Origin: Rhodospirillales bacterium
GTDB lineage: Bacteria > Pseudomonadota > Alphaproteobacteria > Rhodospirillales > Shumkoniaceae
DNA: 54,843 bases
Reading direction: 5' to 3'
NCBI GenBank assembly: GCA_028281785.1
Contig: JANQJG010000093.1
Span: 1-54,843 of the forward strand
Positions 16,082 to 24,313 of this stretch are shown piece after piece. The notes beneath the pieces were generated by a model. It was not told where the DNA came from. It saw only the letters and a list, made by a program, of their open reading frames with translations, and did no database searches. How positions within the stretch are numbered: position 1 is the stretch's first letter; each line of letters begins with the position of its first letter. A program made the position numbers and the translations under genes.

Positions 16082-16765
16082 ATGAGACTGTTCACGTTCG
16101 GAACCAATCGGACGACCGACGGCGCCTTCCGTGGTCGCGCCCCCTATGCCTGCCTCGCGGCGATCCTGGCCGCGCTTCTGCTCGCCGCCTTTGAGAAGTC
16201 TGCCGGGGCCGGCGAGCCGGACATCGTCTATGCCCGGGGAACCTTGGGAGCATGGGCGGACCCGGACGGCGCGGGCAAGCCCTTCGCCAAGCTGTTCGTC
16301 GCGACGCGGCTGCGGGTCATCGAGAGGCGGGGCGGATGGCTGCGCGTGGAGACACGGGGCTGGAACCGGGAGGGTGCGGAACGGGTCGTCTACGCCTTTC
16401 CGGGCAAGCGCATTCTCACCGTGGCCCTGCGCCGCGCCGAAACCGGCCGGCTGAACGCTCTGGACTCAATCGTCGATCCCGAGACCGAGATCACCTGGAA
16501 CGGTGTGGCCCTGGAGGGCTGGATCGAAGACAGGGGTGTCACGCCCAATCTCGCTACCATATGGGAAGCGGCCTGGGATCTGTTCGCCACCCGCTGCACG
16601 GTGTGCCACCAGCGGCGCATCCCGCACCACTACACGGCCAATCAATGGGTGAGCCTGCTGAAGGTGATGGGGCCGCGCACCGGCCTGCCCAAGGAACGCC
16701 AGCGCCTGATCCTGACCTATCTGCAGCATCACGCGCGGGACACGGCGGGCGAGACCAAGCCCTGA
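16082..16765 (+). CDS. Monoheme cytochrome resembling the TorC C-terminal domain
   Basis: A 227-residue exported cytochrome. After a short N region comes a hydrophobic signal or anchor (YACLAAILAALLLAAF, about 22-37). The mature part aligns with the last 180 residues of the TorC next door: LRVETRGWNREGAERVVYAFPGKRI matches the GWQQEGVDKIIYALPGHRI region, and both end in ANQW...LTYLQ-type helices. One heme motif, CTVCH at 172-176, is present. It probably arose from torC by duplication and may be an extra electron carrier. Its first twelve codons are nearly identical to the start of the DUF488 gene at 16779, so its N terminus is chimeric. It lies 21 bp after torC. Confidence 0.85.
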   Translation: MRLFTFGTNRTTDGAFRGRAPYACLAAILAALLLAAFEKSAGAGEPDIVYARGTLGAWADPDGAGKPFAKLFVATRLRVIERRGGWLRVETRGWNREGAERVVYAFPGKRILTVALRRAETGRLNALDSIVDPETEITWNGVALEGWIEDRGVTPNLATIWEAAWDLFATRCTVCHQRRIPHHYTANQWVSLLKVMGPRTGLPKERQRLILTYLQHHARDTAGETKP

Positions 16766-16778
16766 TTCGGCGGAGGCC

Positions 16779-17216
16779 ATGAGACTGTTCACCATCGGAA
16801 CCACGCGGACGACCGCCGAGGACTTCTTCGACCGCTTGTCGGCGGCGGGGGTGCGGCATGTGGTGGATGTCCGCCTGAACCGCGGCTCCCAGCTGGCGGG
16901 GTTCGCCAAGATGCCGGATCTGGCGTTTTTCCTGCGCGCCGTGACCGGGATTCCGCACCGCCACGAGCCGCTGTTGGCGCCGACCGCCGAGCTGTTCAAC
17001 GCCTATAAGAAGGAGGGCGGGAACTGGGAGGACTACGTGAAGGGCTATACCGCGCTTCTCGAGTCCCGGGAGGCCGGGCGCCGATTGGCGGCCGGGGACT
17101 TCGCGGAGGGCTGTCTGCTGTGCAGCGAACCGACCGCGGAGAACTGCCACCGGCGGCTGGCGGCGGAATACCTGGTATCGGAATGGCGCTGCCGGGCGGA
17201 CATCATCCATCTGTAG
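16779..17216 (+). CDS. DUF488 family protein
   Basis: A 145-residue protein of the DUF488 family. Typical features are FTIGTTRTTAEDFFDRL, HVVDVRLNRGSQL and a conserved cysteine end, CLLCSEPTAENCHRRLAAEYL. Members are small cytoplasmic proteins of uncertain function. The ATG follows a GGCGGAGG site, 13 bp after the preceding cytochrome gene. The start of this gene is duplicated as the start of that gene. Confidence 0.88.
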   Translation: MRLFTIGTTRTTAEDFFDRLSAAGVRHVVDVRLNRGSQLAGFAKMPDLAFFLRAVTGIPHRHEPLLAPTAELFNAYKKEGGNWEDYVKGYTALLESREAGRRLAAGDFAEGCLLCSEPTAENCHRRLAAEYLVSEWRCRADIIHL

Positions 17217-17236
17217 GGCCTAGCGAAAGCCGCGCC

Positions 17237-18097
17237 GTGACCGTGCTCGACACCCAGATTTCCTGCTTCCACTCGACCTGGAACCCGACCTTCGGCTGCA
17301 CGAAGGTCTCGCCCGGCTGCGACCGCTGCTATGCCGAGGCCATCGCCAACAGGTTCCATGGCGGGTTCGAGCTGAGACTGAAGCCGCAGAGGCTGACGGA
17401 GCTGCACCGCTTCCGGCCCGTCGAGGAAAACGGACGCCGGGTTCCCCGCATCGTTTTCGTCAATTCCATGAGCGATCTGTGGCATGACGCGGTGTCCGAC
17501 GCCTATCTGGACCGGGTGTTCGACGCGATCGAGGCGCAACACGAGACCATTTTCCAGTGCATCACGAAACGCCATCGGCGCTTCCTCCGCTATGCGCGAA
17601 ACCGTTGGCGCGAGAAGGGCGTGCCGAGGAACGTCTGGCTCGGCGTGAGCGCGGAGAACGACGCCTATCGTGTGCGCATCGACGCGCTGCGGGCGCTCAA
17701 GGACGCGGTCGGCGAGTTCACGGCCCTGGCGAACACGGAACCGGTGCTCGGCCCGGTGGCGCGGCACGACTATGCCGAGATCGACTGGGTGATCGCCGGC
17801 GGCGAGTCCGGCGCCCGCGCCCGCCCCATGCAGCGGGAATGGCTCGATCAGGCCGTGGCGGCGGCGCGGCGCGCGGGGGCCGCCTTCTGGTTCAAGTCCT
17901 GGGGCCGGTGGGAGCACAACCCGGTCTGGCCGCTCGCCCGGGGAAAGACCAAGGCGGAAAAGAAACGCGACCTCCATGAGCGTGGGCTCGAACTGCTGCC
18001 GGAGGAGCATGGCGGGGCCACGCTCGACGGCGCCCTGATCCAGGAGCGGCCGCGCGCCTATCGGCGGTTCCTGGCCGGGCAGGACGGCGGGAACTGA
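17237..18097 (+). CDS. DUF5131 (phage Gp37/Gp68-like) protein
   Basis: A 286-residue protein of the family once called phage Gp37/Gp68. It starts with STWNPTFGCTKVSPGCDRCY, whose three cysteines resemble a radical-SAM-like cluster motif. Further conserved parts are FVNSMSDLWHD, TKRHRRFLRY, NVWLGVSAEN and WVIAGGESGARARPM. The reaction is unknown. The GTG start at 17237 is chosen since family members begin shortly before the WNP motif; the frame is open for 39 codons more, overlapping the upstream gene. It lies 20 bp after the DUF488 gene; the two families are both often found near mobile or defence genes. Confidence 0.85.
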   Translation: MTVLDTQISCFHSTWNPTFGCTKVSPGCDRCYAEAIANRFHGGFELRLKPQRLTELHRFRPVEENGRRVPRIVFVNSMSDLWHDAVSDAYLDRVFDAIEAQHETIFQCITKRHRRFLRYARNRWREKGVPRNVWLGVSAENDAYRVRIDALRALKDAVGEFTALANTEPVLGPVARHDYAEIDWVIAGGESGARARPMQREWLDQAVAAARRAGAAFWFKSWGRWEHNPVWPLARGKTKAEKKRDLHERGLELLPEEHGGATLDGALIQERPRAYRRFLAGQDGGN

Positions 18098-18204
18098 GGG
18101 CCGCATCGCGATCGCGCTCCGGCCGTCATTGGAGAGAGGAAAGAAGGTTGCGCACCCGGCCCGTCAGGGTCGGGAGGGTGAGGGCGGCTTTGAGGTAAGG
18201 AATC

Positions 18205-18296
18205 ACCACGGAGAACACCGAGAACACAGAGTTTCACGGAGATCTCGCGGCGCGAGGCGAAGACGAGGCGCGTCGCGCGCTCTGTTCTCCCTGGTT
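18205..18296. repeat. CACAGAGAACAC inverted repeat, copy 3
   Basis: It begins ACCACGGAGAACACCGAGAA and ends near CTCTGTTCTCCCTGGT. It is preceded by CCGTCAGGGTCGGGAGGGTG, which also precedes copy 2 at 6837. No gene is seen in 18098-18466. Confidence 0.7.
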
Positions 18297-18347
18297 CAGA
18301 TGTCATGGCTGATAAGAGCGCGGTGCAGGTGGCATGGGCGTCGACCC

Positions 18348-18369
18348 AAAAACCCCCGCAGCGCGGGGG
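18348..18369 (-). terminator. Terminator after the ABC-3C operon
   Basis: On the minus strand CCCCCGC, a GCT loop and GCGGGGG are followed by TTTTT. It is about 100 bp past the stop of the DUF3732 gene, the last gene of the operon. Confidence 0.6.
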
Positions 18370-18466
18370 GGGGAGGGGGTTCTAAGAAGACTATCCCTGG
18401 GTCTGGCCAATACAACCTCTAGACGCCGCTTATCGGCCTAGATTGACCCCAGCGACCAAGTGGCGT

Positions 18467-20425
18467 TCAGACGTTTATCCACTCCGACGGTACGAGAGCA
18501 TTACCCCGCCACTCTTCCGTCAGTTCCACGCAGTCAAGGCCGCCCCATACATCCTCGCCGGCGTGGTCCAAGACGATAATCTGCAGCCGCCCTCTGGCTG
18601 CCCTAGCCTCTGTACCAAGAAGCGCGAAGACTTTGCGTACTGCCACGACGTCTTGATCCCGCCATTGCACATTCTCCTCCGGATCATCGTAAGCCATACG
18701 CTTTGGGAAATAGACTTGGCTTGGTTGGTCGTAAACTAACATCCCGGGTACGGGATGGTGAGGTTCGGCAAGAAAGTACTTTTGCAGCGCGAGTGTCATC
18801 GAAACATGATACGCAAGCCAATTTGCACCGCTTCCGATTTCCCAGAGATAGTCGTCCCGGCTTCCTCGGATGACCTTAACCGTTAGATCTTCGATGATAA
18901 GCCGGATTGGCGCGTCAGGCCACTCCGCATCAAGTTGTGGCACAAATTGGCTTGCCGAGTTCTCAATCCTTCCAAGAGCGTTGCGGAGCTTTCGGCGGAT
19001 TTCAGCCTCAGAAATGGCTTGCTGTAACCGCTCGATTTCCTCGCGTAACCCAGCTATCTCGTCTCGCAGAGCCGAAGATTGATCTGCTCGATCGTAGAGT
19101 TGAAGTGCCTGCTCTAGCCGCCCCAAGAACCGTTCAGTGCGATCGAAATGGTCCGCTGCCTCCCGCGCAGCATCGGAGTCACGCTCAAGATTGGCTATCT
19201 CGCTACGTACTTCATTGAGGCGGCTTAGCACTTCTTCCGTTGCCGAACGCTGGCGTATTGTCTCCCTATCCAACGTATCGGAAACGGTTGGGTGAGTACT
19301 GAGCTTTACCTCGACCGCCTCCAAATTGTCGCATAATGTCAGCAATTGATTGCGAGTGCCTTGTCCCAGTTCGGTGATCGGATCGTTAACGTCAGCCTGG
19401 ATCATACCCCGGAGCCAACTAGCAAGAGCGAGTCGGTCTCGCTGAATATACATCGCGTCACCGTAGGCTTCGCTGCTTTCGCGTAGCCGGCGCAACTCGT
19501 TAAGTCGTTGACGGTGTTCAGAGAGTCGAGTAACAGCTTCCGCCTCCTGACGGCGTAGCGTCTCAAGACGGGTCAGTAGGACGTCAATCCCGGCCAGGGT
19601 CGGTCTGGCGTTGCGCGCTTGGCTCCTCACAACTTCACGAAGCAGATCGATGATATTAGGCCCGTCAGAGGGGATGGCTTGGTCCGGCGGCGTTAGACCC
19701 AGTTCAATAGCCTGCCTCAGCCAGCCTTGGGCTTCGAACTGCCACGCGGAGGTGGCGGAGACGATACCACGTAGTTCTGTCTCTTTGCGGCGCAGAAGTC
19801 GGCTTAGTCGATCCAGTTCAAACCGAGCCTGCAGCACGCTCGCCGTTACGGCACCAAGGATGTAGGGAAAGATCGTCTTCAGCTTCTCGCGATGTTCTGT
19901 CGTGTCAGCCTTGAAGAACATTACGTCCGGATTTGCCACAATGTTTTGCGGCTGAAAAGTAAAGGCCATCAAATCACGGAAGCTAGGTCGCGACTTGAAG
20001 CCGCTCTCCGTGCCGGGTTCGAAATTAAGATTGCTCAAACCAGCCAAGCGATTGAGAACGCTTTTCACTGTATCAACATTGGTGTTCTTTTCCTCTATGC
20101 GGGCTGGGACAGCAACCTCCAGCGCCTCTATGAGTGCCATATCTCCCGTCGTCTGTTGATCGCCCGGCTCACGTCTGGCAAGCAGCTTCTGGCCCTCTAT
20201 TGTGTCAACTACAATTCCAAACCACGCGCAACTCTCACGAATGACGCCCACCGGGATAGTGCACTTCCTGGCACCAAGGCAGTAGTCGATGATTGGAATC
20301 ACGGCCGATTTTCCAGTCTTGGAAGCACCGCTAATAACATTCACCATCCCGGGTTCAAAGTTCAAGACGCGTGGCGGCGCGTCTATGCGCGGCCACAAAA
20401 CTAACTTGCGGAGCTGGAAATACAT
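18467..20425 (-). CDS. DUF3732 ABC-type ATPase of an ABC-three-component system
   Basis: A 652-residue SMC/RecN-like ATPase of the DUF3732 family. Walker A is GASKTGKS at residues 33-40. A long coiled-coil middle (about 200-480, rich in Arg, Glu and Leu) separates it from the second half-domain. That half holds the signature-like GSGANWLAYH, a Walker B reading MLVYDQPSQVYFP (about 562-574) and a switch histidine in IIVLDHA. The residue after the Walker B aspartate is Gln, not the usual catalytic Glu. It is the third gene of a tight operon: the middle-component stop shares one base with its ATG (TGATG). In ABC-3C systems the ATPase is thought to sense invading nucleic acid and license the effector. 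Confidence 0.9.
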   Translation of the reverse strand: MYFQLRKLVLWPRIDAPPRVLNFEPGMVNVISGASKTGKSAVIPIIDYCLGARKCTIPVGVIRESCAWFGIVVDTIEGQKLLARREPGDQQTTGDMALIEALEVAVPARIEEKNTNVDTVKSVLNRLAGLSNLNFEPGTESGFKSRPSFRDLMAFTFQPQNIVANPDVMFFKADTTEHREKLKTIFPYILGAVTASVLQARFELDRLSRLLRRKETELRGIVSATSAWQFEAQGWLRQAIELGLTPPDQAIPSDGPNIIDLLREVVRSQARNARPTLAGIDVLLTRLETLRRQEAEAVTRLSEHRQRLNELRRLRESSEAYGDAMYIQRDRLALASWLRGMIQADVNDPITELGQGTRNQLLTLCDNLEAVEVKLSTHPTVSDTLDRETIRQRSATEEVLSRLNEVRSEIANLERDSDAAREAADHFDRTERFLGRLEQALQLYDRADQSSALRDEIAGLREEIERLQQAISEAEIRRKLRNALGRIENSASQFVPQLDAEWPDAPIRLIIEDLTVKVIRGSRDDYLWEIGSGANWLAYHVSMTLALQKYFLAEPHHPVPGMLVYDQPSQVYFPKRMAYDDPEENVQWRDQDVVAVRKVFALLGTEARAARGRLQIIVLDHAGEDVWGGLDCVELTEEWRGNALVPSEWINV

Positions 20426-20919
20426 CAGAACACCACCGCAAGAGTAGATGCCACTTGGTGTACGCTGAGTTTAGAAAACCACCACCCAACCTTATCCGCT
20501 GCACCGGAGAAGTCCCTTATGCGCTCGGGAACCTTTGGTTTGCGCAACGACGAGTCGGGGGCATTAGATCTAATCGTTGCCGCAGTGTAGTCGAGCGTTA
20601 AGAGGTGGCTGCCCACGCCCATTGCTATAGATTGCAGGCTCAATCGTCGAAGCGCGAGGGCGCGCTCATGAACGGCGAGAAGGTTCTCGCGTTTCTCGCC
20701 AAGTTTAGCAGCAAACAATGCCAAGCCAGAAGCCTTGCGAGTAGAGCTGATAACTTCCAATGTTGGCTTGTGTAACACGAGAGGCAGGACAAGGAATACC
20801 AATGGAAACGTTGCTGGGTTGCCGTCCTCATTTTGAAATCCCAGGCCAAAACACCAGAGAGTGTAAGCGCCGATGGCGGGGTTTTGGACAATATCCAATT
20901 CGTTAAGCGTTTCGCTCAT
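20425..20919 (-). CDS. ABC-three-component system middle component
   Basis: A 164-residue protein, MSETLNELDIVQNPAIGAY at its start. The pattern of an N-terminal NP-x-hydrophobic helix (NPAIGAYTLWCFGLGF), a middle LVFLVLPLVLHKPTLEVI block and a basic helical tail matches middle components of ABC-3C systems, which bridge effector and ATPase. It starts with an ATGA overlap with the effector gene and ends one base into the ATPase gene. An upstream TTG 14 codons earlier is open but lies inside the effector gene. No enzymatic motif is seen. Confidence 0.82.
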   Translation of the reverse strand: MSETLNELDIVQNPAIGAYTLWCFGLGFQNEDGNPATFPLVFLVLPLVLHKPTLEVISSTRKASGLALFAAKLGEKRENLLAVHERALALRRLSLQSIAMGVGSHLLTLDYTAATIRSNAPDSSLRKPKVPERIRDFSGAADKVGWWFSKLSVHQVASTLAVVF

Positions 20920-22085
20920 ACTGCATCTTTGTCCAGTAGGGAGTGGTAATCTGGATGCCATCCCACTCGCATGATGTCTGCTAGCGAATTGAAAGAGCCG
21001 TGCACGAAATGGCCTGGCACCTCGCGCCCCTCAAATGGCGCCTGGAGCTGTGCGCATCGATGATAAGTAATTCGTCCCCTAACGACTGCATCTTTGTCAC
21101 TGTGCACGTCACGAATCTCGCCCCATATCAGGCCATGACGCCTTACCAAATCGTCGTCCCACTCGGAGAGACTTCCCTCAAAGATCAAACCTTGCTCAGC
21201 CCAAGCGGATTTGTCAGCAGATGTTCGGAGATAATCGCTAACGGCACGGACGCGTTCACGCTCAGCTACTTCGATGATCTCGAGTTGGCGAATGAATGTC
21301 GGGCGTGCGGACAACAACTCCTCCACATCACTTTTGGGAGGTATGGGTGTGAAGGACGCCAACATCCCCGGGATATTTGTTTTCCGTACAAACGATCTGA
21401 AAGAAACCTTAAACTCATCCCCCTCAATTACGGCGGGCTTTCCGTCGCGGATGAGACGGTCGGCTCTTTCCTTTGCCATGCCGATGGCCGCATGGCAAAG
21501 CGGATCAATCATTTTTGGATCGACTGCCGTCTTGATGAGTTCGCTGAGCACATCAACTGGATACTCGTCTTCGCTCAGTAGCTTAAAACGGGTGATAAGA
21601 GCATTACGATCGTCGTTCGGCGCATTAAGGAAGCACTGGATCGAGGACTCGCAATTTTTTGGCTTCTTGAGCTTGGCGTGCTTCGCCTTAATGGTTGCCG
21701 TCAGGGCAGCCACTTCTGCTTCTGTCGCTGCGTCACTCAATGCCTGGGCCCAGCCTCCCTTATGTGGCGGTGTAACATAAAGCTGGAAGGTTGATTTAGA
21801 GGGAACGATTTGTCCTGTGGAGATTCCTAGAAGCCAATTTGCGATGGTCTTCCAGAAATCCCGCGACCAGTCCGACAGCGGATTATGCTTGAGTGCACTT
21901 TTTGTCTGTTCCAGCGTCACGGTGCCATCAGGATAATGAATCGCTACATCATCAAGATGCTCAAGCGAAACTTTAGCGCCGCTCGGGCAAGTCAGCAGGT
22001 GAAAGCAAAGCCTCACCGGCTGCAGGGCGAACCCCAAATACGGTCCGGGCGCAGCATGTTTGAGAGCCTTCACAGCTACATTCAT
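20916..22085 (-). CDS. ABC-three-component system effector with nuclease-like N terminus
   Basis: A 389-residue protein, first in the operon. The N-terminal region reads SLEHLDDVAIHYPDG and then VTLEQTKSAL. This fits a PD-(D/E)xK fold of the Mrr/DUF4297 (Cap4-like) sort, with E42, D45/D46 and Q60-T-K62 as candidate active-site residues, so DNA cleavage is the likely effector action. The remaining 300 residues are helical and unassigned; they may dock to the middle component. The ATG follows GGGGAG. The three genes overlap by 1-4 bases, so subunits are probably made in fixed proportion. GC content is below that of the surrounding metabolic genes. Confidence 0.75.
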   Translation of the reverse strand: MNVAVKALKHAAPGPYLGFALQPVRLCFHLLTCPSGAKVSLEHLDDVAIHYPDGTVTLEQTKSALKHNPLSDWSRDFWKTIANWLLGISTGQIVPSKSTFQLYVTPPHKGGWAQALSDAATEAEVAALTATIKAKHAKLKKPKNCESSIQCFLNAPNDDRNALITRFKLLSEDEYPVDVLSELIKTAVDPKMIDPLCHAAIGMAKERADRLIRDGKPAVIEGDEFKVSFRSFVRKTNIPGMLASFTPIPPKSDVEELLSARPTFIRQLEIIEVAERERVRAVSDYLRTSADKSAWAEQGLIFEGSLSEWDDDLVRRHGLIWGEIRDVHSDKDAVVRGRITYHRCAQLQAPFEGREVPGHFVHGSFNSLADIMRVGWHPDYHSLLDKDAV

Positions 22086-22322
22086 TCCAGCTCCCCGATC
22101 GCGAGGCTACTGGGCAAATTCATCTCCTCTGCCGTCCGTGATACACGGCTTGGTTGATATTCTGACCGATCATAAGCATAAGCCGCTACGCTGCCAATTG
22201 GGAACCCTGAAAACCGCCGCCGACTCTTCATCGACGGGAACTAAACCCATTGGGGTAAACTGGCGGATCTGGGCAAGAGATGTAGTAGCTAGCGGCTATG
22301 ACGGCACAACTCTTTGAGAGCC

Positions 22323-23084
22323 TCACACCCCAACCGGCAGGATGTAGGGCAGGCCCTCGACGCGGCCGACGCGGGCGTCGACGCCATAGGCCGCGCGGAT
22401 GCTGGCCGGGGTCAGCACCCGGTCCCAGGCGCCGCGCGCCTGGATGCGCCCGTCCGCGAGGAGGGCGATCTCGCCGCCGAAGCGCGCGGCCAAGTTCAAA
22501 TCATGCATGGCCATCAGCACCGCGAGCCCGCTCTCGCGGGCGAGGCCGCGCACGATGCCCATGGTCTCCAATTGATGGCGGAGGTCGAGGGCGCTGGTCG
22601 GCTCGTCGAGCAGGAGGATGCGCGGCTCCTGAACCAGGGCGCGGGCCAGGGCCACGCGCTGGCGCTCGCCGCCCGACAGCTCGGCCAGGGGCCGCATCGC
22701 GTAGCGGGCCACACGCAACCGCTCCATGACCTCGAAGATCACCTCGCGGTCACGGGCGCCGATTCCGTTGCGGAGGTGCGGGGTGCGGCCAAGCTGCACC
22801 AGCTCAAGCGCCGTCAGCGGGGTGTCGGTGGGCACCGTCTGCGGGACATAGGCTAGAAGGCGGGCGAATTCCCGCCGGTCGAACTCGTGCTGCGGCCGCC
22901 CGTCCAGATGGATCGACCCGGCCGTGGGCGAGAGGATGCGCGCGGCGCATCTGATCAACGTGCTCTTGCCGGCACCGTTGGCGCCGAGCAGGCAGGTCAG
23001 GGAGCCGGCGGCGACGGTGAGATCCACGCCGTCGAGGACTCGGGTCGCGCCGAAACGCACGCCGAGGGAGGTGATTTCAATCAC
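22323..23084 (-). CDS. BtuD-like cobalamin ABC transporter ATPase
   Basis: A 253-residue ATP-binding subunit of an Fe3+/B12-type importer. It contains Walker A GANGAGKST, signature LSGGERQR and Walker B ILLLDEPTSALD, and ends ARVGRVEGLPYILPVGV. The GTG start overlaps the permease stop (GTGA), so the reading frame upstream, which is open, is not used. It is the last gene of btuFCD under a cobalamin riboswitch, which assigns the substrate as a corrinoid. The ABC-3C operon begins about 240 bp further on. Confidence 0.93.
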   Translation of the reverse strand: MIEITSLGVRFGATRVLDGVDLTVAAGSLTCLLGANGAGKSTLIRCAARILSPTAGSIHLDGRPQHEFDRREFARLLAYVPQTVPTDTPLTALELVQLGRTPHLRNGIGARDREVIFEVMERLRVARYAMRPLAELSGGERQRVALARALVQEPRILLLDEPTSALDLRHQLETMGIVRGLARESGLAVLMAMHDLNLAARFGGEIALLADGRIQARGAWDRVLTPASIRAAYGVDARVGRVEGLPYILPVGV

Positions 23085-24208
23085 GTGTAGGCCCCCCGCC
23101 GCTGCTTCAGAATCAGATGGATGAAAAGCGGCACGCCGACATAGGCGACGACGATGCCGACCGGGACCACGGCCGGGGAGAAGAGCGAGCGGCCGATGGT
23201 GTCGGCGATCAGCAGCAGCAGCGCCCCGACCGCCATGGCGAAGGGAATCAGGAAGCGGTGGTCGTTGCCGATGATCAGCCGCGCGATATGCGGCGCCACC
23301 AGCCCGACGAAGCCGATGACGCCGGTAAACGCGATGATGCCGGCGGTCAGCAGCACCGAGAGGATGGCCGTGCGCAGGCGGATACGTCGGAGGTCGAAGC
23401 CGAGGGAGCGCGCCGTCTCCTCCCCCGCGGCGATGGCGTTCATGGCCCAGGCGTCGGCGCGGAAGACCGGCAGGGCGATGGCGAGGAGCACGGCGGCGAT
23501 CGCGACCTCGTCCCAGGAGGCGGCGTTGAGCGTGCCGAAGGTCCAATGGACGATGGCCGCCAGCTCCTCCTCCGTGGCGATGAACTGGATGGTCGCGGTG
23601 AAGGCGCTGAACAGATAGGTAAGCCCGATCCCGGCCAGGATCATGGTGGTCGCGGCAACGCCGCGCAGCCCGGCGATCACGAGGACGATCGCGGCGCAGA
23701 GGAGCGCGGCAAAGAACGCCCCGGCGACGATCAAATACTTGCCGAGGCCGGCGAGCTCCATGGCCCCGAAGAGGATGGCGAGCGAGGCGCCGAAGGCGGC
23801 GGCTGGGGACAGCCCGACCGTGAAGGGGCTGACCAGCGGGTTGCGGGTGATGCCCTGCATCATGACGCCGGTGACCGCGAGCCCGGCGCCGCCGACCACC
23901 GCCATGGCCACCCGCGGCAGGCGGAGCTGCCAGACGATCTTCTCCTGGAGGGTGGAGACCTCGGCGAGCAGGCCGTCGGACAGCAGCCCGCCGAGCAGGA
24001 TCTGCGCGGTCTGGGCGAGGGACAGCGCGTTGGTGCCGAGGGAGATCGCGAGGAGGCAGGTGAGGGCGAGGAGCGCGACCGCCGAAGCGATGGAGAGGAG
24101 CCGCCGCGCGGTCAGCCGGGCGTGGAGCCGGTGGGGGTCCTCGCCCGGGCTGTCGGGTGGGAGGGCGCCGGGGCGCGGCGGGGCGGGGGCGTCGACGGTC
24201 GCGTCCAT
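23081..24208 (-). CDS. BtuC-like cobalamin ABC transporter permease
   Basis: A 375-residue FecCD/BtuC-family inner-membrane permease with about ten hydrophobic segments. It shows family blocks LRLPRVAMAVVGGAGLAVTG, NPLVSPFTVGLSPAAAFGA, GVIGFVGLVAPHIARLIIG and a conserved DTIGRS near the end. A proline-rich cytoplasmic N terminus of about 40 residues precedes the first segment. It acts with BtuF and BtuD; its stop overlaps the btuD start. Confidence 0.93.
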   Translation of the reverse strand: MDATVDAPAPPRPGALPPDSPGEDPHRLHARLTARRLLSIASAVALLALTCLLAISLGTNALSLAQTAQILLGGLLSDGLLAEVSTLQEKIVWQLRLPRVAMAVVGGAGLAVTGVMMQGITRNPLVSPFTVGLSPAAAFGASLAILFGAMELAGLGKYLIVAGAFFAALLCAAIVLVIAGLRGVAATTMILAGIGLTYLFSAFTATIQFIATEEELAAIVHWTFGTLNAASWDEVAIAAVLLAIALPVFRADAWAMNAIAAGEETARSLGFDLRRIRLRTAILSVLLTAGIIAFTGVIGFVGLVAPHIARLIIGNDHRFLIPFAMAVGALLLLIADTIGRSLFSPAVVPVGIVVAYVGVPLFIHLILKQRRGAYT

Positions 24209-24271
24209 GGGTTACATCCGAACCGGGCTCATATCCGCCCGGGTTAGAGGTTTATGGAAATCGTCATGCGC

Positions 24272-24294
24272 GTCCCCGGACTTGGTCCGGGGAC
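24272..24294. repeat. GTCCCCGGAC palindrome between btuF and btuC
   Basis: Perfect 10-bp arms GTCCCCGGAC and GTCCGGGGAC surround a TTG loop in the 105-bp gap between btuF and btuC. The same palindrome type is inserted in the composite repeat near 11118. It could also damp read-through from btuF. Confidence 0.6.
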
Positions 24295-24313
24295 GGCCGT
24301 GACGAGACATGTG

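Noticed and set aside
18129..18422. 97-codon open frame after the DUF5131 gene
   Set aside because: It reads through a CACAGAGAACAC repeat and a terminator-like stem; no protein features.
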